A stretch of 64,000 nucleotides of DNA, from positions 248,001 through 312,000 of the forward strand of contig JABLWW010000001.1 in NCBI GenBank assembly GCA_013178295.1. The letters are read 5' to 3'. Every line of letters begins with the position of its first letter. The stretch's first letter is position 1. Source of the stretch: Anaerolineae bacterium (GTDB lineage Bacteria > Chloroflexota > Anaerolineae > Anaerolineales > Anaerolineaceae). This document shows, one piece after another, positions 34,567-43,545 of this stretch. Below the pieces are notes generated by a model. It worked only from the letters and a program-made list of their open reading frames with translations, was not told where the DNA came from and searched no databases. The translations under genes were made by a program, and so were the position numbers.

Positions 34567-35475
34567 ATGAATGTACAAGATGCTGACCATTATCCACAGT
34601 TGACCCTGCTGACAGTCAAAGGGTGGCAGGATTATGAACTGCTGGATAGCGGGAATGGGAAAAAACTGGAGCGGTTTGGGGTGTATCGTCTAGTGCGACC
34701 TGAGGCGGAGGCTATCTGGCAGCCTTCTCTTCCTGAACGAGAATGGAAGCTGGCGCATGCGGTTTTTCATCCTTCTCAGGAGGAGATGGGAGGTCATTGG
34801 GAGGTTATGAGGGATCTTCCTAGTCGCTGGGTGATGGAGTACGAAGGGTTGCGGTTTTATGTGCAGACCACGGCATCGCGGCATGTGGGCGTCTTTCCAG
34901 AACAAGCCAGTCAATGGGATTGGCTGATGGGACAGATACGGTCTTGTGGGCGTCCGCTTCGGGTGCTGAATCTTTTTGGCTATACCGGACTGGCTACCCT
35001 TGCAGCTGCGCGGGCGGGGGCGCAGGTAACTCATGTGGATGCCTCGCCAAAAGTGGTCGGCTGGGCGCGAGACAATCAGGGATTGTCTGGTCTTGGCGGA
35101 GCAAAGATACGCTGGATTGTGGATGATGCCTTAAAGTTTGTGCGCCGTGAATATCGCCGCGGCGTCTTCTATGATGGCTTGATTCTGGACCCGCCAAAGT
35201 TTGGGCGCGGACCGAAGGGGGAGGTGTGGGAGTTTTACAAACTGATCCCTGAACTTTTGGAAGCTTGTGCTCAAATCTTGTCTCCAGAGCCGCAATTCGT
35301 ATGGATGACGGCGTACTCAGTCAAAGCCTCCTCATTAACACTTTACAACGCTGTTTTGGAGAAAATGAAACGCTGGCGTGGTACAATTGCCGCTGGTGAG
35401 GTTGTCCTTGCCGAGAAAAGCGCTGGAAGACTGTTAGCGATGTCAATTTTCGCTTCATGGTCGGCAGCGAGATAA
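34567..35475 (+). CDS. Class I SAM-dependent rRNA methyltransferase (RlmI-like)
   Basis: A 302-residue methyltransferase related to the catalytic part of RlmI/RlmK (23S rRNA cytosine-5 enzymes). SAM motif I is LNLFGYTGLATLAAARAGA (about 138-156), followed by THVDASPKVVGWARDN, and motif IV LILDPPKFGRG (about 205-215). The N-terminal PUA domain of RlmI is missing and is replaced by about 115 residues of a different beta-rich region, including the ASRHVGVFPEQASQWDW stretch found in this subgroup. The substrate is inferred, not proven. Confidence 0.85.
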   Translation: MNVQDADHYPQLTLLTVKGWQDYELLDSGNGKKLERFGVYRLVRPEAEAIWQPSLPEREWKLAHAVFHPSQEEMGGHWEVMRDLPSRWVMEYEGLRFYVQTTASRHVGVFPEQASQWDWLMGQIRSCGRPLRVLNLFGYTGLATLAAARAGAQVTHVDASPKVVGWARDNQGLSGLGGAKIRWIVDDALKFVRREYRRGVFYDGLILDPPKFGRGPKGEVWEFYKLIPELLEACAQILSPEPQFVWMTAYSVKASSLTLYNAVLEKMKRWRGTIAAGEVVLAEKSAGRLLAMSIFASWSAAR

Positions 35476-35513
35476 CTTTACTCTATATACTATTGTTTTG
35501 AAGGTAATGAAGA

Positions 35514-36368
35514 ATGAGCAACAATCAGGTGATATCAATTATTGGTGCAGGGGTCATGGGGGAGGCGATGATTGGCGGGCTGCTGAGAAGCCGCATTGCT
35601 GCCGCCGAAAACATTCTGGTTTCTGACCCGCGTCTGGAGCGCGGTGATGAGCTGCTTGAGCGGTATGGGGTTCATCTGGTGGCAGACAATCTATCCATTG
35701 CGCAAAAAGCGACTGGCGCGGTGGTGCTGGCGGTGAAACCGCAACAGTTGCGCAAGGTGATGGCAGGGTTGAAAGGGAAAATCCCCGAAAACGTACCTGT
35801 GCTTTCCATTGTTGCGGGCGCATCTACCGACTTGATTTGTCGTGGACTGGAACATACCAGTGTGGTGCGTGCCATGCCCAACACACCAGCCCGAATTGGC
35901 GAGGGGGTTACGGTCTGGTATGCCTCCCCGGATGTTTCAAGCGAGCAGGTTGGTCTGGTGACGCAGATACTAAGAGCGCTTGGCAGCGAAGTTCAGGTAG
36001 ATGAGGAACGCTATCTGGATATGGCGACGGCTTTATCCGGGACGGGTCCTGCCTATGTATTCCTGTTTATGGAAGCAATGATTGATGCAGGGGTTCATCT
36101 GGGGTTTCCACGCCATATTGCAAAGAAGCTGGTACTTGAAACACTGCGCGGCTCGGTGAATTTTTATGACTTCAGGAAAGAACATCCTGCTGAACTGCGC
36201 AATGAGGTTACCTCGCCGGGAGGAACCTCGGCTGAGGCGTTGTACTATCTGGAGAAAGCAGGTTTCCGCACGGCAATTTCGCGTGCGATCTGGGCGGCTT
36301 TTGAGCGCTCACAGGAGCTTGGGCAGGGGCTTAATGGTCACCCGCCCGAGAGAAAAGGAATGGATTGA
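35514..36368 (+). CDS. proC: Pyrroline-5-carboxylate reductase
   Basis: NADPH-dependent enzyme for the last step of proline synthesis. The dinucleotide-binding loop IIGAGVMGEAMIGGLL is at about residues 9-24, VLAVKPQQL at about 71, and VRAMPNTPARIGEGVT at about 119. The C-terminal dimerisation helices hold LSGTGPAYVFLFMEAM (about 174) and EVTSPGGTSAEAL (about 230). A GAAGG-like site precedes the ATG. The length of 284 is slightly above the usual 270, owing to a short tail. Confidence 0.97.
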   Translation: MSNNQVISIIGAGVMGEAMIGGLLRSRIAAAENILVSDPRLERGDELLERYGVHLVADNLSIAQKATGAVVLAVKPQQLRKVMAGLKGKIPENVPVLSIVAGASTDLICRGLEHTSVVRAMPNTPARIGEGVTVWYASPDVSSEQVGLVTQILRALGSEVQVDEERYLDMATALSGTGPAYVFLFMEAMIDAGVHLGFPRHIAKKLVLETLRGSVNFYDFRKEHPAELRNEVTSPGGTSAEALYYLEKAGFRTAISRAIWAAFERSQELGQGLNGHPPERKGMD

Positions 36369-36380
36369 TTTGTAAGGGGC

Positions 36381-37802
36381 ATGGACGGACAAAGCCTTTT
36401 TTTGTTTGTTCGTAGTTTGCTTCCGCTCCTCATTGTTATCCTTTTATCGCTCTCGCCCGTGTGTGAGGTGATTGCTGCGCCATTGCGCTCTGCTAATCTT
36501 GCTCGTCTGAGCCATCGCCCGGTTGTGGTTGTTCAAGCGTTGGAGAGAGCTTATCAGTTTGAACCCTGGCGCGGCGAACTGTTGGAGGAAATAGGGGTCA
36601 ATGCTTTTCGGGCGGGTGATACGGTCAAAGCGCTTCAAGCTTTTGAGCAGGCGGCTGTTGGTCATCAAATGTCTTTGTTCTCTCAATATATCATGGGGGA
36701 AGCATACCTGGCTGATGGTGAGGCCGTAAAGGCGCTTGCTATTTGGGAAACGTTGGTGGATTTCCCCTTGGCACCTCTTGAGGTGTTTGATGCGCTTTAC
36801 CAGGCACAGTATCGTTTTGAGAATTATGAGGGTGCGCTTCTTACTTTGTCTAAATGGGTGGAACGCCAGCCGGATCGCGCCGACCTCAACTATCAACTGG
36901 GGCTTTTTTTATCTGTGCAATCTCCTGAGAAGGCGGTAGGATATCTCGAAAAGGCTTCTCGGGTGGATAAAGCATACCGCTCTAAAGCCGATAAGCTGAT
37001 TGCTGTGCTGAATCAGGTACAATCTGTAAGTGCAATAAGTCGCCGCAGGAGAATGATAGGGCAAGCGTTGGGCGATTTGGGGGAATGGAAGATGGCAAAG
37101 TGGGCTTTTGCTCAGGCAGTACAGCAATCTCCTGCGGATGCCGATAACTTGGCATATCTGGCAGAGGCGAAAGCGCAATTGAAACAGGATAATTCTGAAG
37201 AACTGGCGGAAGCGGTGAAGCGGGATGCCCAGTCTGTGGTCGTTCGAGGTGTAGTGGCCCTGCAGTGGCGCAGGGAGGGAAAGCCAGAACTGGCGCTGGT
37301 CAACTACTATGCTCTGGCGGCACAGGAACCCGAAAACAGCATCTGGCAGATTGAAATTGGCAACACGCTTAGCGAAATGGGGGATATCCAGGCGGCTTTA
37401 CGGCATTTTGAACGGGCAACGGAAATGGAGCCGCAGAATCCTTTAACGTGGCTGGCTTTGAGTGAATTTTGTGTAACACACGGGCTTGCTGTGCGCACAG
37501 TTGGATTGCCAGCTGCGCGGCAAGCGCTGTTGCTCTCCCCCGACAATCCTTTGGGGCTGGATGTGTTGGGGAAAACCTTGCATGCTCTGGGGGACTTTCC
37601 TGGAAGTGAGCGGGCTTTCCTCTCTGCATTACGGACTGATCCCGGCTTTGCTGTTGCGCATTTTGATCTGGGAAAGCTGTACTTGCAATATGGAAAGCGC
37701 GATGCGGCATGGCATCACCTTACACAAGCGTATCAGCTCTCTGCTGACGGCTCTCCGGTGCGGGTAATGGCTGAGAGAGCATTAGAGAGGTACTATCCGT
37801 GA
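36381..37802 (+). CDS. TPR-repeat protein, membrane-anchored or exported
   Basis: A 473-residue protein with an N-terminal hydrophobic segment (about 6-30, LFLFVRSLLPLLIVILLSLSP) and then arrays of tetratricopeptide repeats. Several units with the typical W-LG-Y-A-F-A-P spacing are visible, for example IGNTLSEMGDIQAALRHFE and FDLGKLYLQYGKRDAAWHH. TPR arrays mediate protein contacts; the partner is unknown. It starts 12 bases after proC, and its stop codon TGA overlaps the GTG start of mtaB, so translation is probably coupled. Confidence 0.8.
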   Translation: MDGQSLFLFVRSLLPLLIVILLSLSPVCEVIAAPLRSANLARLSHRPVVVVQALERAYQFEPWRGELLEEIGVNAFRAGDTVKALQAFEQAAVGHQMSLFSQYIMGEAYLADGEAVKALAIWETLVDFPLAPLEVFDALYQAQYRFENYEGALLTLSKWVERQPDRADLNYQLGLFLSVQSPEKAVGYLEKASRVDKAYRSKADKLIAVLNQVQSVSAISRRRRMIGQALGDLGEWKMAKWAFAQAVQQSPADADNLAYLAEAKAQLKQDNSEELAEAVKRDAQSVVVRGVVALQWRREGKPELALVNYYALAAQEPENSIWQIEIGNTLSEMGDIQAALRHFERATEMEPQNPLTWLALSEFCVTHGLAVRTVGLPAARQALLLSPDNPLGLDVLGKTLHALGDFPGSERAFLSALRTDPGFAVAHFDLGKLYLQYGKRDAAWHHLTQAYQLSADGSPVRVMAERALERYYP

Positions 37803-39085
37803 AAGTGTTTTTGAGCACTGTTGGCTGCCGCTTGAATCAGAGCGAGATAGAACAGATCGCTGCTCAGCTTCGCTCTCTTGGTCATGTGCTTGTGGACAGT
37901 CCTCAAACAGCCGATTGGGTGATTGTAAATACCTGCACGGTTACGGCGCGGGCTGCATCAGATTCGCGGCAGGTCATTCGCCAGGCAGGCAGACAGGGCA
38001 ATTCTAGAATCGTTGTGACCGGCTGTTGGGCAACGCTTGAACCGCAAGCAGCGGCATCTCTGCCTGGGGTAACAAAAGTGGTTTCCAATTGGGAGAAGGA
38101 TGATCTGGTTCGTTCTCTGTTTGGCATAGCGGAGAACGGGGTGCTGGCTGTCTCCAAAATGGCGCGCGTGCCTATCCCCGGACCGCGCCGCCGTACACGA
38201 GCGTTTATCAAGGCACAGGATGGCTGCGATAATCATTGTACATTTTGTGTTACCCGCATTGCACGAGGTGTCAGCCGCAGCCGCCCCGCTGAAAAGGTCA
38301 TCAGGGATATTCAAGCGGCGGCGGAGGGAGGTAGTAAAGAAGCGGTATTAACTGGGGTGCAACTGGGGTCATGGGGAAGGGATTTTGACCCGCCCCAGCG
38401 CTTGCATGACCTGATTGAACGAGTGCTTGAGGAAACCGAGATCCCCCGTTTGCGTTTGTCCTCGCTGGAAGCGTGGGATTTGGACGAGAGCTTCTTTGCG
38501 CTCTGGGAAAATGCGCGGCTTTGTCGGCATTTGCATTTGCCGTTGCAATCAGGCTCGGATGATGTTTTGCGCCGTATGGGGCGTAAGACGACAACGGAGC
38601 AGTTTGCACGGCTGGTGCAGACTGCCCGCTCCGTCATACCTTCTGTTTCAATTACAACGGATGTAATTGTAGGTTTTCCAGGAGAGACCGACAAAGATTT
38701 TGAACAAAGCCTTGCGTTTGTTCGTCAGCTAGGGTTTTCGGGAGGACATGTATTCAGTTATTCTCTCAGACCGCAAACTCCAGCAGCCCAGTTGACTGAT
38801 CAGGTGCCCTTTTCAATTCGCAAAGTGCGCAGCGCACAGATGCGGGCAGCCTTTTCGGAATTGTCCATCCAGTATCGTCGCGGTTTGTTGGGTTCTACTT
38901 GTGTTGTTCTATGGGAGTCCGGGCACAGGATGGAAAATTCTCGTTGGCGGATGCGGGGGCTGACAGACCATTATGTGCCGGTTTTTGCGGATATGGGTGA
39001 AAATCTATTGAACAAGATGACGGCTGTGCAGCTGATTGCATTGTGTTCACAAGGTGTTCTGGGGGAAGTTATTCCGGCAGAGTAA
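37799..39085 (+). CDS. mtaB: tRNA (N6-threonylcarbamoyladenosine(37)-C2)-methylthiotransferase MtaB
   Basis: Radical-SAM methylthiotransferase that makes ms2t6A at position 37 of tRNAs reading ANN codons. The N-terminal domain binds an auxiliary cluster through Cys in TVGCRLNQSE, VNTCTVT and VTGCWAT. The radical-SAM triad is CDNHCTFC (about 142), followed by RIARGVSRSRP. A C-terminal TRAM-like segment spans about 365-425. The GTG start overlaps the upstream TPR gene by 4 bases. The MtaB start (MKVFLSTVGCRLNQ) separates it from MiaB and RimO. It converges on the GT4 gene and the two share 17 bases at their ends. Confidence 0.94.
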   Translation: MKVFLSTVGCRLNQSEIEQIAAQLRSLGHVLVDSPQTADWVIVNTCTVTARAASDSRQVIRQAGRQGNSRIVVTGCWATLEPQAAASLPGVTKVVSNWEKDDLVRSLFGIAENGVLAVSKMARVPIPGPRRRTRAFIKAQDGCDNHCTFCVTRIARGVSRSRPAEKVIRDIQAAAEGGSKEAVLTGVQLGSWGRDFDPPQRLHDLIERVLEETEIPRLRLSSLEAWDLDESFFALWENARLCRHLHLPLQSGSDDVLRRMGRKTTTEQFARLVQTARSVIPSVSITTDVIVGFPGETDKDFEQSLAFVRQLGFSGGHVFSYSLRPQTPAAQLTDQVPFSIRKVRSAQMRAAFSELSIQYRRGLLGSTCVVLWESGHRMENSRWRMRGLTDHYVPVFADMGENLLNKMTAVQLIALCSQGVLGEVIPAE

Positions 39086-40244
39086 GAAATCCACGCTTGT
39101 TTTTGGGGATTTTGTTAAGCCGCATACTGTGCTGGCGCACCAGCAGGCTGTAGTTGTGTAACAGCCGATCGAAAATGCTGCTCCAGGACTGCGTTTCCGC
39201 AAAGGCTCTGCCATTGGTACCCATTTGACGGGCTCTTGATCGGTCCTGAACCAGCTCGCGCACCCTGTTTATCAACGCGCTTTTCTGCTCGGCGGGGAAC
39301 AACAATCCGTTGATGCCATCGCAGATCAGATCGGTAACCCCGCCCGTATCTGGGGCAATGACAGGCAGGTTGGAAGCCATTGCCTCAAGGATGACATTGC
39401 CAAAGGTTTCATTAGCAGCCGGGAAGACAAATATGTCCGCTGAGGCATACGCCTTTGCCAGTTCGTTTCCTGAAAGATAGCCAGTAAAGACTGTGTTTGT
39501 TCCGGCGAACATACTTTCCAGTGCCATCCGCATTGGACCATCCCCCACAATTGCTAGCCGTGCTTCAGGGATGCTGCGGATGACTGGCAATAGCCAGTCC
39601 ACACGCTTTTCCATTGATAATCTTCCCACGTATAGCAAAAGCGGAGCGGTTTCGTTGCCTCTGGTCAGGCGCGAGCGATGCTCCTGGCTGCGGTGGGATG
39701 GGTGATATTGGTTTGTGTTGACGCCGCGTTTCCACAACTTGACGTTTTTGATGCCGTGTTCCTGCAGCTCTGTTCTTGTGGCTTGTGAAGGGCAAAGGTT
39801 CAGGTCAGCCTGGTTGTGTATCCAGGTGAAGTAGTCCCATAAGGGCTTGGCAATAAAACTGAACCCCCAACGGCGGGCAAAACCGGGGATATCTGTATGA
39901 TAGGAAGCCACAATGGGGATGCGGCGCTTTTTGGCAGCTTTTAATCCGGCTAACCCAAAGACAGCTGGGTTGACCAGATGGACAACATCCGGTTTGAAAT
40001 CGGCAAAGACTTTTTCGATCCCTGTGTTGATGGGGGGAACAAGGTTCAATTCGGGATATAGTGGAAACCGCCAGGCTGGTCGCCCGATGATAGGGGTATT
40101 GGCATATTGCTGTGGGCCTCCGTGAGGGGCGAAAAGAATACTCTGATGTCCCTTCAATGCCAGATAGTCTAGCAGGTGGCAGAGGGTGTTGACAATACCG
40201 TCAATTTTGGGCAGGAAGGTTTCTGTAACAAAAGCGATACGCAT
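39069..40244 (-). CDS. GT4 glycosyltransferase (MgtA/SqdX-like)
   Basis: A 391-residue GT-B fold glycosyltransferase. N-terminal RIAFVTETFLPKIDGIVNTL is the hallmark of the MgtA/SQD2 subgroup (alpha-mannosyl or sulfoquinovosyl transferases acting on lipids). DVVHLVNPAVFG and ASYHTDIPGFARRWG follow. The C-terminal donor domain has YVGRLSMEKRVDWLLP (about 205) and the E-x7-E motif in FPAANETFGNVILEAMASNLPVI. With a PAP2-like protein and a GT2 transferase directly upstream in the same operon, a glycolipid role is likely; donor and acceptor are unknown. Confidence 0.87.
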   Translation of the reverse strand: MRIAFVTETFLPKIDGIVNTLCHLLDYLALKGHQSILFAPHGGPQQYANTPIIGRPAWRFPLYPELNLVPPINTGIEKVFADFKPDVVHLVNPAVFGLAGLKAAKKRRIPIVASYHTDIPGFARRWGFSFIAKPLWDYFTWIHNQADLNLCPSQATRTELQEHGIKNVKLWKRGVNTNQYHPSHRSQEHRSRLTRGNETAPLLLYVGRLSMEKRVDWLLPVIRSIPEARLAIVGDGPMRMALESMFAGTNTVFTGYLSGNELAKAYASADIFVFPAANETFGNVILEAMASNLPVIAPDTGGVTDLICDGINGLLFPAEQKSALINRVRELVQDRSRARQMGTNGRAFAETQSWSSIFDRLLHNYSLLVRQHSMRLNKIPKNKRGFLTLPE

Positions 40245-40247
40245 AAG

Positions 40248-40883
40248 TTAAGAGAAAGTGAATAGAGTTAGGCTAAAGACGCATATCCCTAACAGTGAAC
40301 CGGCAATGGTTTGTAGCAATGTGTGTCTTCTCAGGCGCAACCGCGACCATGCCATGATTGGGATGACGACGAGCATGGGCAGTGCTGAAACCCCGCCCAT
40401 GTAGATTAAGAGAGAGGCAAAACTGGCGGCGCCTGCTGAATGGGCGCTGATTTTCCAGTAGCGGTTGATGATGAACAGGCAGGTCAGTTCAATCAGCACA
40501 GCGGCGGTGATTGTGCGAAACAGATAGGGGGCTTGCCAGATCACCGTGATAAGCCACGCAGCGGAGACACAGAAAATGGTGAACAGATAGGGTTTTATTC
40601 TCTGTTCGCGGTAGTAGATGTCAAAATCGGTGACTTTCCTCTGGCGTAGCAGCCAGAGGATATAGAATGCAGGCAAGGCTATTGTCAAAAAAATTTGAAA
40701 GAAAGCCCATTGCCATGCGGAGGGTGTACTAACGCTGGAAGCAACCAGGACGCTTGCTGCTATTGCAAGAATAAGCGGGTTGCCCGTGTTTGAAATGATT
40801 CTGGCAATTTTGCCCCCAAAGCCGGAAGGCAACACTGGCAGAAGAGGTTGGAACGTGTTTTCTACTGAGCGGTGAATTTCCAT
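40248..40883 (-). CDS. PAP2-superfamily-like membrane protein, divergent active site
   Basis: A 211-residue protein with about six hydrophobic helices. The sequence keeps a KISAHSAGAAS motif in the place of PSGH and an SRLRLRRHTLLQTIAGSLLG motif in the place of SR-x5-H-x3-D. The second His is kept while the final Asp is Gln, and the first K-x6-RP motif is not obvious (REQRIKPY). It may still hydrolyse a lipid phosphate or may have lost activity. It overlaps the upstream GT2 gene by 22 bases and precedes the GT4 gene by 3 bases. Confidence 0.75.
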   Translation of the reverse strand: MEIHRSVENTFQPLLPVLPSGFGGKIARIISNTGNPLILAIAASVLVASSVSTPSAWQWAFFQIFLTIALPAFYILWLLRQRKVTDFDIYYREQRIKPYLFTIFCVSAAWLITVIWQAPYLFRTITAAVLIELTCLFIINRYWKISAHSAGAASFASLLIYMGGVSALPMLVVIPIMAWSRLRLRRHTLLQTIAGSLLGICVFSLTLFTFS

Positions 40884-41599
40884 ACGCTTTTGTTGCTTTC
40901 GTCAGATTTTGACCAATACCCCCAATCACCTTTTCGTAAGGTGGAGGGGAACAACCCCAGGTACAAAAGAGAGCAGCGAAGCAAAGAATGTAGCGTCTTC
41001 CTCAGCCTGCCTCTTTGCAAACGACGGTGATCATGTTCAAAAACGACCAGATTCTCTGCAAAACAGACTTCATAGCCACTCTTTTGAACCCTAAAACCGA
41101 TTTCAGAGTCTTCGTTTACAGATAGCAGCAGGTCAAAACCGCCAATTGCCTCAAGGACATTGCGTCTGATGATAAAGTTTGATCCGCTTACAGTGGGAAT
41201 ATCTAAAAGGGAAAAGAACTTCTGTCCCTTTTTGAAATTGAGGTAGTATCTGTCAAACTGTCCTTGCGAAGCTTTTGTTCCGTAGATCAGGTCGCAGGTT
41301 TCGTAATGGTTGAGATTGCCAAAATAATCTGACGCGAAATGAACATCTGCATCTGTAAAAAGCAACCAGGCGGTTCTTGCCGCTTCAGCCCCAGCCTGGC
41401 GGGCTGCGGGTATGTTGCCGGGGTGGATAATAATTCGGGTGTTGTCCGGTCGCTGCGCGTGAATGATTTCGCGCGTCTCATCGGCGCTGTTGTCCACAAC
41501 AATCAATGGGCATTCAGGCGGAAGAGAGCCAAGGAGCAAGGGGATATTCCTGGCTTCGTTTTTGGTTGGAACGATGATGGTGATTTCGTTGAGTTTCAT
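40862..41599 (-). CDS. GT2-family glycosyltransferase
   Basis: A 245-residue GT-A fold enzyme. It starts ITIIVPTKNEARNIPLLLGSL (nucleotide-binding strand and helix, about 6-26). VVDNSADET (about 34) and the LLFTDADVHFASDYF motif (about 79) contain the DxD-type metal site. SGSNFIIRRNVLEAIGGFD and SVNEDSEIGFRVQKSGYEV give the acceptor-side and catalytic ED-E region. No membrane helices are visible beyond one amphipathic stretch near residue 210. It is the first gene of the GT2-PAP2-GT4 operon. Confidence 0.88.
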   Translation of the reverse strand: MKLNEITIIVPTKNEARNIPLLLGSLPPECPLIVVDNSADETREIIHAQRPDNTRIIIHPGNIPAARQAGAEAARTAWLLFTDADVHFASDYFGNLNHYETCDLIYGTKASQGQFDRYYLNFKKGQKFFSLLDIPTVSGSNFIIRRNVLEAIGGFDLLLSVNEDSEIGFRVQKSGYEVCFAENLVVFEHDHRRLQRGRLRKTLHSLLRCSLLYLGLFPSTLRKGDWGYWSKSDESNKSVWKFTAQ

Positions 41600-41740
41600 G
41601 GCAGCCTGTCCAGTAAGAGGGTATCACAGCCAAGTTAATATTCGGTTTTGGTGGTGTTAATGCGTTGCTAATATTCGATTAAATGCTGGTGAATTTTTTG
41701 CAGGAAAGAGGTGGTATTCATTCGCACAAGGCAAAAATGT

Positions 41741-41769
41741 TTGACGGCGGACATAAAAGGGGATATAAT
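41741..41769 (+). promoter_or_regulatory. Promoter of the KimA-like permease/RCK locus
   Basis: TTGACG (41741-41746), 17-base spacer, consensus TATAAT (41764-41769). Transcription would start near 41776, which rules out upstream in-frame starts and supports ATG 41827. The leader of about 50 bases is too short for a large riboswitch. Confidence 0.8.
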
Positions 41770-41826
41770 TGTTTCCTTTGTGGAGACAGTCCATGTTCGA
41801 CAGGACAATGTTTTTATGAGATCAAG

Positions 41827-43545
41827 ATGGACATTGAAGTAAATAACGGTACGTCCGTTCAAAAGAAAACGCCGCGTTACATTCCCCCATCAAACTTTCG
41901 AAGCTGGTTAATTGGGAAACCTCTTCCCACCGCAGATGCCCCGCACCAGACGATAGGGAAGTTTATTGGGCTGGCTGTTTTTGCTTCGGATGCTCTTTCT
42001 TCTACGGCTTATGCCACGCAGGAAATGTTTGTTATCCTGGCGCTTGGAGGCGCTAGCGCTTTTAGATACTCGATTCCAATTTCGATTGCAATTATCGCGC
42101 TGCTGGCGATTCTCACTTTTTCTTACCGCCAGACCATTTATGCATATCCAAGCGGGGGCGGGGCGTATATCGTTGCGCGTGATAATCTAGGAGTCTTACC
42201 AGCGCTGATTGCTTCTGCTGCCTTGCTCACAGATTACGTGCTTACGGTATCTGTATCCATTTCTTCTGGGGTAGCGCAGATTGTATCGGCATTTCCGGCA
42301 CTGTATACCTACCGCATAGAAATTGCTATCCTTCTGGTGCTGTTTATCACCATTCTGAATTTGCGCGGGGTGAGGGAATCAGGCACATTTGTGTCGATCC
42401 CCTCGTACTTTTTCGTCATTATGATGTACGTGATGGTTGGGGTCGGGTTCTTCCGATATTTTACAGGCTCTCTGAGTATTGTGGCTGAACCACCAGAGTT
42501 GGAACTGCTGGCGCCAATGCAGCCTATCACCTTGTTTTTGATTTTACGAGCGTTTTCAAATGGGACCTCTGCGGTTACGGGCACAGAGGCAATATCAAAT
42601 GGCATTACCGCCTTCAAAGAGCCGAGAAGCCGTAATGCAGCAGCCACACTGGTCTGGATGTCGTTTATCCTGGGGTCTTTGCTTTTTGGCATCACCTTTT
42701 TGTCGTTTCACATTCAGGCAGTGCCATCGCAATTTGAAACGGTGATCTCGCAACTTGCCCGCACAGTCTTTGCGGGACGCGGTATCTTTTACCTGGCAAT
42801 CATTGTTGCCACGACGGTAATTCTGGTAATGGCTGCCAATACAGCTTATGCGGGGTTTCCGCGTCTCAGCGCAATTGCCGCTGCAGATGGTTATCTGCCT
42901 CGCCAAATGACGTATCGCGGCGACCGGCTGGTATATTCGCGGGGGATTTTATCTCTCGCAGTAATTGCCTCAGTATTGATTATTCTGTTTCGCGCCAGTG
43001 TTACAAATCTTATCCCGTTGTATGCGATTGGGGTTTTCCTTTCTTTCACCCTTTCCCAGGCTGGTATGGCGCGCCGTTGGTGGAAAATTGGACAGTTGAA
43101 GTTGGGCGAGCAAAGGACTGAGAGAGGGTCTACATTAGAGCACGACCCGCGCTGGCAATACAAAATGGTCATTAACGGATTTGGAGCTGTTTTTACTGCA
43201 GTGGTGATGGTAGTTTTTGCAGTTACAAAGTTCAAAGAAGGCGCCTGGGTAGTCATTGTATTAGTGCCGTTGTTGGTGATTGGATTTATGTTTATTCATC
43301 ACCACTACCGGATGGTTGCATCGCGTCTCTCATTGGAGAATTACGGTTCGCCTCCGCGGATGTCACGTCATCGGGTAATACTGACGGTAGGGGGGTGCAT
43401 CGCGGCACCCTGGAAGCTTTGCGCTATGCCCGCACATTATCCGATGACATTACTGCTGTCCATGTATCCATTGACCCTGAAGAGTCGAGCAAAATACAGG
43501 CGAAGTGGGAACTTTGGGGAGAAGGGGTGCGCATGGTTATTCTAG
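41827..43545 (+). CDS. APC-superfamily permease, KimA-like potassium importer (frame 0 product)
   Basis: Residues about 40-500 form a twelve-helix APC transporter. KFIGLAVFASDALSSTAYATQEM (split) is the first-helix motif shared with KimA-type proton/potassium symporters, and YAYPSGGGAYIVARDNLG is the helix 3 region. The next two genes encode RCK-type potassium regulators, supporting potassium transport. ATG 41827 is the first start after the promoter. Near nucleotide 43390 the frame runs into a G6 tract and continues with 50 unrelated residues to a stop at 43545, while the expected C-terminal domain continues in the -1 frame. The gene is either broken by a one-base deletion (real or assembly error) or frameshifted in expression. 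Confidence 0.8.
   Translation: MDIEVNNGTSVQKKTPRYIPPSNFRSWLIGKPLPTADAPHQTIGKFIGLAVFASDALSSTAYATQEMFVILALGGASAFRYSIPISIAIIALLAILTFSYRQTIYAYPSGGGAYIVARDNLGVLPALIASAALLTDYVLTVSVSISSGVAQIVSAFPALYTYRIEIAILLVLFITILNLRGVRESGTFVSIPSYFFVIMMYVMVGVGFFRYFTGSLSIVAEPPELELLAPMQPITLFLILRAFSNGTSAVTGTEAISNGITAFKEPRSRNAAATLVWMSFILGSLLFGITFLSFHIQAVPSQFETVISQLARTVFAGRGIFYLAIIVATTVILVMAANTAYAGFPRLSAIAAADGYLPRQMTYRGDRLVYSRGILSLAVIASVLIILFRASVTNLIPLYAIGVFLSFTLSQAGMARRWWKIGQLKLGEQRTERGSTLEHDPRWQYKMVINGFGAVFTAVVMVVFAVTKFKEGAWVVIVLVPLLVIGFMFIHHHYRMVASRLSLENYGSPPRMSRHRVILTVGGCIAAPWKLCAMPAHYPMTLLLSMYPLTLKSRAKYRRSGNFGEKGCAWLF
43390..43410 (+). other. G6 slip site with overlapping hairpin
   Basis: Six G residues (43390-43395) in frame as GGG GGG. 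The last three are part of a perfect 6-bp hairpin: GGGTGC (43393-43398), loop ATCGCG, GCACCC (43405-43410). A single -1 slip joins the permease to its C-terminal domain. Confidence 0.6.

Noticed and set aside
34589-34599. DnaA-box-like TTATCCACA near 34590 as part of an origin
   Set aside because: A single copy inside a conserved coding sequence, without neighbouring boxes or an AT-rich unwinding region.
41683-41826. N-terminal extension of the APC permease from ATG 41683
   Set aside because: A consensus promoter (41741-41769) lies inside the extension, and the Cys/His-rich extra residues match nothing in the family.
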